Of a DNA stretch of 64,000 nucleotides, positions 17,720 to 26,378 are shown one piece after another (within the stretch, counting starts at the first letter, position 1; each line of letters starts with the position of its first letter). This DNA is from Phanerodontia chrysosporium (lineage: Eukaryota > Basidiomycota > Agaricomycetes > Polyporales > Phanerochaetaceae), in contig MJGA01000021.1 in NCBI GenBank assembly GCA_001910725.1, positions 1-64,000 on the forward strand. Reading direction: 5' to 3'. The notes below the pieces were generated by a model, which was not told the origin of the DNA, searched no databases, and saw nothing but the letters and a program-made list of their open reading frames with translations. A program made the translations under genes and the position numbers.

Positions 17720-18129
17720 ATACGGACCTCACGTGCAGGCTCCTGTGGGCTCCCGCCATCACCGCCATCACTCCCAAATATGGAGAAATGGGTCATTTCC
17801 AGGGCGATCCGCCGGAGGCCGCGCAAAAACGACCCGTCAGAGCGCCAAGCGAGGTCCGCCGCCCAGCCACCCTGGCTTTCCGACAAACCATTGCCCATGC
17901 GGCTGCGCCTTCATCATCGCCGAGGTGAAGAGCATGCAGAGATCCACAACAGCACATCACAGATCTATATTGCCCCCAAATCTTGTGTTGGACACTTCAT
18001 GACTGGGTCAGCAGTGAGTGCACCACTATGTATCCACGTTAATGTGGGCCAAAGTTTGTTCCTGCTCTCTGCAGTCCCACCTTCACCCTTTGCCTCTGTC
18101 CTGTTCCTGATGAGCATGCGCCATGTAGA
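17720..18129. other. Intergenic upstream of PEX6
   Basis: 410 bp between the PEX6 start and the Tc1 element. No reading frame here is convincing. It should contain the PEX6 promoter. Confidence 0.5.
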
Positions 18130-18131
18130 TA

Positions 18132-19785
18132 CAGTGGCCGCCAAAAATAACGCAACAGCGCTAGCGCCGGGGTTTCGGCTGTGCTGTTTCCTGCACTGCA
18201 CACTCAATATAGTTCGTATGACTTTCATTTTTTTGTAGATAGACTACAGATACACATTTAAATCTATCTACAAAGAATGAATGATTCAATTTCAAGAAAT
18301 GAGTCTGAAATGCGTGGAATAGCTGCGCCGCTGCCTCTGAACCCCCCTGCCTAATTGGGACAAGACATGACAACCTCGACAAAAGTTCTCAAGAACACAG
18401 CACAAAGTGAAGATAGAATGTCCAAAAAATTAGTACTTAGTGTACTGGCCCTGGGCATCCCTAAGGGCCTGCAAATAACGTGGAATAGACCTGTACAGCC
18501 TGCGAATAAATTGTATATCCAGTGCTTCCCACTCCTCCCGCAATGCACACCACAACTCATCTAGATTGCGTGGACGGGGGTTGCAACGGTTGACAAGGAT
18601 TTCCAGGTGCCACCAGACATGCTCTATGATGTTCATGTCAGGGGAAGAGGGTGGCCAGGGGAGCAATTCAACGTTATTGTCTTCAAACCATCGCCTTGTG
18701 CACTTTGCAGTGTGTTTCGGGTTATTGTCCTGCTGGAATATGACTGCTTTGTGTGGGTAACCAAGGTCTTCTAGAGAGCCAAGGTAGAACTCTTTGAGAA
18801 TCTTGCAGTATGAGGCTGCCGTCATATTCCTATCCACTCGATGCAGCCTCCCAGTACCCTTCCAGCTTATACATCCCCATACCATTATACTTCCTCCCCC
18901 ATATTTCACCACCTTTTTGAGATTCCGTGGTAGAAACTCCTTTCCTACCCTCCTCCGACAGTATTGCTTGCCATCTGAGCCAAAAGGATTGTACTTGGAC
19001 TCATCAGAAAAGATAACCGTCTTCCACTTCTCCATCTCCATCCTGCGATGTGTTTTCTCCCACATTCGCCGCTTTATTATGTGAATAGAACGAAGAAGGG
19101 GCTTGGTACGACGAATGCGACCCTTCAGACCAATGCTTGAGAGTTCACGTTAGACAGTTCGGACTGAGACGTGGGGGAATAGAGTGTGTCAAACCTCAGT
19201 AGCGTCTGCGCACTCGCCGCTTGTGATTGCACGACTCGCACGACGGAGATCACGGTCATCGAAAACACGTGGGCGACCTGGCTTCTTGTTGACATTGTAG
19301 TTATTGTTGTCTTTATGAAGCTTTGGGATGATGCGGGAGATTTGTGAGCGGTGTACACCAAGTTTGTTGGTGATTTCAGTTTGTGTAAGTCCAGCAGCAA
19401 GAAAGTCCCGTATGCAGGCACGTTTGGTAGGGGTGAGGACTGTCATACGTGTAGGTTATACCAAAGTATGTGTAGGAATATTTGTGAAATTTTTCGTGAA
19501 GAGAGAAGGGTGTGGTGGAGAAATGATGACGCGCACCGAGCAGAATGGGTGGTGCACATCACTGATGGCTTCCAGGGCTTTGATTGGTCACTTATCTTGT
19601 GAGACAGTTTTTGTCATAGTGAGCCCTTCAATAATCATGAGAATATTTAGGCATACTCTATTGTATACATGGACGCTTCATGAATATAATTGGCTATATA
19701 CATTTATGTATGAATATATGCAGGCCGATGCATGCCAAAAGCCAGTCGGCGCCTAGTCTTGTTGCATTATTTTTGGCGGCCACTG
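18132..19785 (-). mobile_element. Tc1/mariner element, inactive
   Basis: The ends are inverted repeats of about 40 bp beginning CAGTGGCCGCCAAAAATAA, with a few mismatches further in. TA dinucleotides flank both ends (18130-18131 and 19786-19787), the Tc1/mariner target. The body encodes a dead transposase. Confidence 0.95.
18430..19446 (-). pseudogene. Tc1 transposase, DD34E, with two nonsense codons
   Basis: The N-terminal half (MTVLTPTKRACIRDFLAAGL) is a helix-turn-helix DNA-binding domain with a GRPR AT-hook-like motif. The C-terminal half holds the catalytic triad in IFSDESKYN, QQDNNPKH and NIIEHVW, with 34 residues between the second D and the E. Both halves are in the same frame, split by a TGA at 19189-19191 and a TAA near 19150; both are explained by single transitions (TGG to TGA, CAA to TAA). 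The protein therefore cannot be made in full. Confidence 0.93.
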
Positions 19786-19990
19786 TACATCATATATTGA
19801 TATTGGGATGTTTATTTTATATATTAATCCATGAGGTTATATCTTGTTACAGTTTTTTGTCTCAGCTATTAGTGTTACATCTGCAAAGCACATTTTTATG
19901 GCCAAGATGGGGTATTTCTGAGCAGGTGTGCCCAGGTTTTGCATGATCAGAACAGGGTATCGCACTTCGGGCAATCCTGGACAGGGCAGC

Positions 19991-20106
19991 TGTCACAGTT
20001 TTCCAATTCCCTACGGTTTTATTCTTGTAAGTGCCCAATAGATACTAGGGGTTAGGGTTATGGACTAGGGTTAGGACATGCACGTGTCAGAACGCGGTCA
20101 CGTGTT
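19991..20106 (+). repeat. Truncated LTR of the C type, plus orientation
   Basis: Begins TGTCACAGTTTTCCAATTCC and follows the start of the LTR at 20755 read on the minus strand, including the GGGTTAGGGTTATG stretch. It stops where a second LTR begins. Confidence 0.75.
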
Positions 20107-20242
20107 TGTCACAGTTTTTTGTCTTCACTCTTAGGGTTAGGGGCAACAGGTGACAGAAGCGATTACTCTGAACTGTGACATGCAAAAGTGCTGGAGTGAC
20201 AGCCCTAGGCTCAGGGCTGGTCACGTGATATTGCAGTCACAT
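20107..20242 (+). repeat. Truncated LTR of the D type, plus orientation
   Basis: Begins TGTCACAGTTTTTTGTC and matches the first 136 bp of the LTR at 63797 read on the minus strand (shared ACAGAAGCGATTACTC and GCTGGAGTGACAGCCC). It is interrupted exactly where the 3' LTR of element C begins, so C inserted into it. Confidence 0.75.
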
Positions 20243-20755
20243 TGTCAAAGTAAACCCTGCTACTTACTTTAGTAGCTTTGGTGGGGTGAGACTTAACTGC
20301 GAGAGTAAAGTGGTGGTAGACGAGGTAAATGATGCTGGGGACTTAAGCCCAGCAGAGCCTGGTATATATACATGAAGGGGAGGACCTCTGGTACTATCCG
20401 AGACTCTTGATACTGCCGATGGCGTGATGATGGTGCAATACTTGCCAAGACACTCCAAACTTGGCAAAGTCTAAAGTCGAGTACCGTATGTGTCTGGAAC
20501 CTTCTACACTATTCTAGAATACACTATCCAGACCCTGGATCCGGCTACCTACTATACCCTTGTATCGAAGCATCTACATTATAGATAAGATAAAGATAAG
20601 ATCCTCACATAACTCTGAGTCAATTCCCAGCACGTGACCAATACGTGACCACATTCTGACACGTGCCTGTCCTAACCCTAGTTCATAACCCTAATCCCTA
20701 GCGCCTACAGGGCACTTACGAGAATAAAACCATAGGGAATTAAAAAATTGTGACA
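20243..20755 (-). repeat. 3' LTR of chromovirus C
   Basis: On the minus strand it runs from TGTCACAATTTTTTAA to TTTACTTTGACA. It follows a purine-rich AAAGAGGGGGTAC and the dUTPase stop codon. It carries TATATATACC near 20361-20370 and a heat-shock-like motif at 20497-20519 (GAA-TTC-gap-TTC-GAA in 5-bp register). No 5' partner LTR is found in the window. Confidence 0.85.
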
Positions 20756-20795
20756 GTACCCCCTCTTTAGATTCGAACTCCCGAGAGAAGACTTT

Positions 20796-21240
20796 TTATT
20801 TTCCAGTGGATCCAAATCTGCCTGAGCCACGATCGGTTGACTGTACCGTTTTGACGATTTCTATGTCAGTATCAGCAATTTTCTCCAGGATCAATTGAGC
20901 TGCTCTGTCTCCAATCGTGACTGTGAAGTCACTGTCGCTTGTGTTAAGGAGTAGTATTTTGACGATACCCGTGTAGTCCTGGTCAATAACACCTGCACTG
21001 ACATGAATGCCTTTGAGTGTCAGTCCTGATCGTGGTGCAATTTGTCCATAAGTTTTAGTTGGAACTCAGATATGAATGCCAGTGCTGATGAGTTTGCAGT
21101 CTCCTGCTGGAATTGTTGCATCTTCTGTTGCATACAGGTCCCAGCCTGCTGCCTCGGTGGTACTCTTGGATGGTGTTTTTCCACCATCTAGAACGATCTG
21201 AAGGGTTTCCTCTTCGTCGAGTTCTAAACCGTCTGTTTCC
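20796..21240 (-). pseudogene. dUTPase domain at the C-terminus of C Pol
   Basis: On the minus strand the dUTPase motifs appear in order: AAGWDLYATEDATIPAGD, YGQIAPRSGL, GVIDQDYTGIV, GDRAAQLIL and GSGRFGSTG just before the stop at 20796-20798. This is a full trimeric-type dUTPase signature. One in-frame TGA interrupts it after STGIHI, explained by CGA to TGA. dUTPase lowers dUTP so that less uracil enters cDNA. Such domains are known in some retroviruses and have been reported in basidiomycete Metaviridae. Confidence 0.9.
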
Positions 21241-21259
21241 ATAGGTGCTTCTTCGTTCC

Positions 21260-21440
21260 GAACGCGCCAAAATTCCGCGATCTTCTCTTTAGCACCTTCC
21301 AGATTACTCTCTGGTTCCCATTTGTCTTCTTCTTCTGGCCCATAACCCTTCCATCAAACCATGTACCAGTTTCGTTTTCTGACACACCCAGTAGTCTTAT
21401 GATTGAGAATTTTCTCAACCTTGTACTCGAGCTCTCCGTT
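21260..21440 (-). pseudogene. Chromodomain of C Pol
   Basis: Between integrase and dUTPase the minus strand reads YKVEKILNHKT, a stop within the second strand, then WKGYGPEEEDKWEPESNLE and KIAEFW. This is the classic chromodomain pattern that defines chromoviruses and directs integration to modified chromatin. Confidence 0.85.
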
Positions 21441-21449
21441 ATGAACTTC

Positions 21450-24400
21450 TGACTCTGGTGGTGCGGCTCATTGGCCGATGATGGAGGGTGTAGAATAGGG
21501 GATTAATTTACTAGCATGGAACACCGGGTGATATGCCCTGTATTGTGGAGGCAGTTTCACCTTGAAGGTTACTTTGGATAATTGTTCGATGATTTCGAAC
21601 GGTCCTAGGAACCTCGATGTCAGCGTGCGTTGAGTGGTTTGGTAATCCTTTGAATTCAGCAAGACTTTGTCACCGACTTTAAACGGCACTTCTTGCTTGT
21701 TCTGGTCGTAGTACCACTTCATATGGTTCGCTGCTAGTTGTAGGGCTGCTTTGGCCTTGTCTTGGGCGTCTTGTCTAAGTCTGAATATCTCGTTCAAGTC
21801 TTTGCTTTTGGCTTGCTTGTCGAGAGTTAGTCCTGCCCGTGGGTGTCTACCATATTCTAAAAAGAACGGCATGTCCTTTGTACTTTCGTGTGCTGCATTG
21901 TTGTAAGCGAATTCTGCGGTGGGCAGATAATCGACCCAGTCTTGGTGATTGACATTATCAGCGAAGCAGCGTAGGTACTGTTCTAGAACTTGATTTACTC
22001 ATTCTGTTTGACCGTCTGTCTGAGGGTGATATGCCGTAGACATCGCTGACTCGATACCAAGTAGCTTACACCATTCTTGAAAGAGTTCAGCCGCGAATTG
22101 AGTTCCTCTGTCAGAGATTATCTGCAAAGGTAGTCCGTGGATAGGGTAAATTCTATCCATCAAGATCTTTGCGAGGTCTTTAGCAGAGAATTTGTTTGTT
22201 ATCGCGAAGAAACGTGCTCTCTTGGTGAGTTGGCATACAACGACTAGAATGGCATCCTTTCCTCTTGACGGCATCAACTGAGTAATCAAGTCGATGGTAA
22301 TAACTTCCCAAGGTCCGTTAGGTACCTTGTTGGGCATGAGTTGTCCGTAGGTCCGCTGTGTGCGATTCTTCATTCGCTGACACATGTCGTAGCCTGTGAC
22401 GTATTTCTTGACGAAGACAGACATTCCTGGCCACTAATAGTTTCAGGAGACAAGTTCGTAGGTCTTCCACCTGCCTGAATGTCTGGCTGATGAGTGGTTG
22501 TGGTGCATTTGGACTACTTGTCATTGTAAGTCCTCATTTTCATTCTTTGTTATGTAGATATGTCCCCGGAAGAGTAGCAATCCATTTTCAAAGTTCTATT
22601 CCTCTAACAGTTTCTTGAACTCGCGTAGGCCTAATTTAAGTAACAATTGATAGTTCTTGGTGACTTCGTCGGATAATAGAGCCTTCTTGACCTCTTGAAG
22701 CAGTAAATCATCATTTACTGGAGCATCATGGGAGGCGTTGATTGCGCAGACTTTGAGCAGATTGGCGAAAAATTCTGGCTTCAGAAGAATATGGTCGCGA
22801 TTATCGAGTTCTATCCCCTCTTCATGATCTGGTCTCCTAGACAGAGGATCTTCAGCTTCCATTGTTTTACCTGGCTTGTGATGTAGTGTGAAATGGAATC
22901 TTGTCAGGTATAATGCCCAACGAGCTTGACGGTGAGACAATTTTTGGGCCTGCTTGAAATAAGTCAGGTTCTGGTAGTCTGACCATATCTCAAATTTCTC
23001 CAGATGTCCCTCTAGATAGTGTCTATACTCCTCTAACCCCGCAGATTATGGCCAACATCTCCTTGTCGTATATCTCATAGTTCCTTTCGTGAATGTTGAG
23101 TGATTTGGAGTGGAAGGCTACCAAATGGTAAAGCTTATCATTTGGGTCAAGTTGCGACAAAACCGAGCCGATCGTGAAGTTACTCGTGTCGGTGGAAAGC
23201 CTGAACAGATTAACATTGTTCAGAATTCGTAGAATTGGTGCAGAAGTGAACACCTTTTTCAGGTCATCAAACACCTTCTGCTGTTTTGATCCTTCTTGGT
23301 GAGTACTGTGAGTGGCTTCGTGATCTTCGCAAAGTCTTTAATAAACCTGCGATAGAAATTCGCAAATTCAAGGAATGCCTAAACATGCTTGACCTTGGTC
23401 GGTACGGGCCACTCCGTTACACCTGTGACTTTAGCAGGATCCATTTCTACATGATTCTTGGATATAATCATGCCAAGATAGGCAAGCTTGTCCTTCTCAA
23501 ATAGACACTTTTCTGCCTTTGCGAAGAGGTTGTTGTCTTCTAGTCGCTGCAGCACTTTGTGTACGATCTTTTGATGTTCCTCGCGGTCATTGCCAAAGAT
23601 GAGGATATCGTCAAGGTAGACTATAACCTTTTCTTGACGGATAAGGTCTTTGAAAATGTTGTTCATCATATTTTGGAATGTTGCCGATGTGTTTGCGAAT
23701 CCAAAGTACATAACTTTGGCCTGGAATAAACCATCCTTGGTTACGAAAGCCATTTTGCACTTGTCACCTTCCTTGATGCAGACATTGTTATATCCCCATT
23801 GGAGGTCGATCTTTGTAAATATCGACACCTGAGACAATGCATTGATTAAATCAGCAATGCGAGGGATTAAATAACAGTTTTTCTTTGTAATTCTGTTCAA
23901 GGGGCAGTAATCCATGCAAGGTCACAAACTACTATCTGCTTTTTTACAAAAAAGAATGTCACAGCAATGAGTGACTTCGACTTTTCTATGTAACCTTTTT
24001 AGCATTCTTCTCAAATCCACTCATCAAAAGACAAGTGTTATCTCTGGTATAGCGGGTACACCTTTCTGATTGGGGGCAATTTTGCTCCTTCCTCAAATTC
24101 GATGGCATGATCCCATAGTTTGTGGGTGGGCATGCGTTCAGATTTGGTTTTACTGAATACGCTTTCGAATTTGTGGACCCAACTCGGTACCTGTGATTTC
24201 CATTGCGAGGTGTCAACTGTATTGTCATCATCTTTTTTCAGGATGTCAGCGACAGCCACAGCTTGCGTTTGTTCCTCTGAGTTACTGAAATCAACCCAGT
24301 TAATGTGGTGGGGAATATTCTTTTCTCCAATATTGTCCAGTGAGAATTCCCAAGGTTGTTCTGGTTCAAGCTCTGCCAGCTCCTCGTCATTGCTGATTTC

Positions 24401-24698
24401 GATGTGGAGGGCTTGGACTTTCTGTGCCATGCTGGAGACTTTGCATGATTCAGGACATTTGGTGAACTTCCAATTGCCTTTTGCCCAGTCGATTTCTGGG
24501 TTATGCCAGTGTAGGAACTTGTACCCTATGTACATGTCTTTGTCATGCAAATCTGTCACGAGTAAGTACTGGGTGTGTTTGTGTGTTCCAATTTCCAAGT
24601 AGGCTTGCAGGGCGTAAGTGATTCGTTCTGCTTTATTGATTGTTCCATCCGCATTTTTTACTTCATACAGATTTGCCAACTTAATAGTTATCAGATTG
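21450..24698 (-). pseudogene. C Pol: protease remainder, RT, RNase H, integrase
   Basis: Pieces in order on the minus strand: protease remainder from NNLITIKLANLYEVKNADG (24698 downwards); RT with MDYCPLNRITKKN and the catalytic YLDD (about 23600); RNase H (ILRILNNVNLFRLSTDTS, about 23230, to DPLSRRPDHEEG, about 22850); integrase with CQRMKNR, IDLITQL, ISDRGTQF and AYHPQTDGQTE (22400-22000) and its C-terminal GPFEI module (about 21600). Several stops and shifts separate them, so no full protein can be made. Confidence 0.9.
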
Positions 24699-24703
24699 TT
24701 CTT

Positions 24704-25142
24704 TGTCGAAGTGACGCGCGGACTCGCGCCGGACTCGCGGCGGATTCGCGCAAGCGCCGACGACTGCCCGTCGTGTGGCGCGGAAGTAAAACACCTTTGG
24801 GCAATAGTGGCTGCCACCACAACTCCCTCCCATGGTAATTTCTATATAGTTTTAGCTTAGCTAATTGTCCCCACTCCATTATATACATCCCATAGTCCCC
24901 TCTCGACACTCAGACTTGTTTTACTCTGAGTGTGCGTTCCACTTGCCTTTGCGGACTCCGGTCAAGTAGACTAATGCATGTATTAGTTTATCGGACTGAG
25001 CGTCCGCCTACAGATACATTAATAGAGACTTGTTTAACTCTGAGTTTTATCGGACTGAGTGTCTGCCTACAGGCCCTGCGCACCCGACCGAGCCTCTCGG
25101 TCACCCCTTACCAGAAGCGCCGCCTTCCACGCACTTCTGATA
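24704..25142 (-). repeat. Solo LTR inserted in the C protease
   Basis: 439 bp flanked by the duplicate TTCTT (24699-24703 and 25143-25147). On the minus strand it starts TATCAGAAGTG and ends CACTTCGACA, so its termini resemble those of the LTRs of giants A and B (TATCATG to ACGACA). Removing it and one duplicate rejoins FVEKN with NLITIKLANLY in the protease. Its body holds repeated CTCTGAGT and GGACTGAG words. Confidence 0.85.
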
Positions 25143-25180
25143 TTCTTTTCGACGAAGCTGTGATTGATGAAACTCGTCGT

Positions 25181-25913
25181 TATCATGCATCAAACATGTT
25201 TGATACAAGATATGGATGAATAGAGTCTAATTCACTGCTCAAAGACGAGCGTGAGAGAACAGGGACATTCTGGGATAGGCCAGAGGCCCAGGCTTTAGAC
25301 GACAAATACCATGACAAATGCTCACCAAGCATTGTACGTCAGGCATGCCCTGGAAGGTAAAAGAAGAGAGTAGAATGTGATGGAAAGTTCTGGAAAAGCT
25401 TGGAAAGCGATACCCTGCTGGGAGCCAGGGAGATGGAAAGCACCAGAATACGATGGAATTTGAGAGAATAACGTAGAATACTCTAGAATAGCTTAGTCAT
25501 ACACTAATTTCACATCTCAGGAAAGGTATATAAACCCCCCTGAATGTGCCAGGAAATACAAGGCCCACGTTACTAGCTCTTTCTTTAGTACTGTGATCAC
25601 CTTCACGTGTTTTGTGTTTACGTTCAACGTTGTTTATGGTGTCAGCACTCTAAGCTTGGTTAAATCCCAAGTAGAGTGCGGTGTCTGGTATTCTAGTCTG
25701 GCTACACGTTGCCCAGTGTCGAATACCTGTGCTGTTGTCTTACGTTGTTCGGTGTTGTGTTCTAAGCTTGGTTAAATTCCAAGTAGAGCACTGTTGTTGT
25801 TGTTTGGTGTTACGCTCTAAGCTTGGTTAAATCCCAGGTAGAGTGTAGTTGTTGTTGTTGTTGTTGTTGTTGTTTGGTGTTACGCTCTAAGCTTGGTTAA
25901 ATCCCAAGTAGAG

Positions 25914-25945
<32 letters not shown>

Positions 25946-26328
25946 GGAGTTGCGCTCTAGCCTGGTTTAATCCCTGGTAGAGTGTTGGTGTTTGATGCTC
26001 TAGGCTTGGTTAGATCCCAAGTAGAGTATCTGTGTTGGTGTTTATGTTGTTTGGTGTTTTTCCGGCAAAGTGGTCAAGCAGACAGGCTTTTCCTTTTGCT
26101 GTGTGTTTAAGGTCCTGCTACAAAACAGTTTGTAGTTTGATCTTACCCCAGGCGTCACCCCACCCTTACCATCTTCTCACACATCCTTGAACCCCCTTCC
26201 ACCTCTGTAATTTCTCCCACGAACGCCCGAGGCAGAAGCTGACCAAAGATAAGTCCGCCTAACTCGGTTCCTCGATTCAAACACTACTCCTGCAAGCTAA
26301 GGAGGTTTGAACAGGATCAACCACGACA
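25181..26328 (+). repeat. 5' LTR of giant A
   Basis: 1148 bp from TATCATGCATC to CCACGACA. Contents in order: two 10-bp-period GAA arrays, a TATA box at 25527-25534, then six copies of a hairpin-forming unit near CTCTAAGCTTGG...CCAAGTAGAG (25650-26035) separated by TTG microsatellite tracts. Confidence 0.94.
25353..25488 (+). promoter_or_regulatory. Twelve GAA units at 10-bp spacing: step-type heat-shock element array plus TATA
   Basis: GAA occurs at 25353, 25363, 25373, 25383, 25393 and 25403, with TTC at 25388, so 25383-25395 is a perfect GAA-nn-TTC-nn-GAA site. A second run has GAA at 25436, 25446, 25456, 25466, 25476 and 25486. Step-type heat-shock elements are units repeated every 10 bp. 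The TATA box follows at 25527. The array is present again in the 3' LTR. Confidence 0.75.
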
Positions 26329-26330
26329 TC

Positions 26331-26348
26331 TGGAGCCCACCGCGAGAG
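26331..26348 (+). other. Primer binding site of giant A
   Basis: TGGAGCCCACCGCGAG starts two bases after the LTR, as in classical priming by a tRNA 3' end (complement of ...GGGCUCCA). Element B has the same site. The tRNA is not identified. Confidence 0.75.
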
Positions 26349-26378
26349 GGAAACAGAGTTGGTTGTTTGTTCTGGTAG

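Noticed and set aside
25850..25945. CRISPR-like array (repeats with spacers)
   Set aside because: Units vary, spacers are TTG microsatellite, and the array lies inside a eukaryotic LTR.
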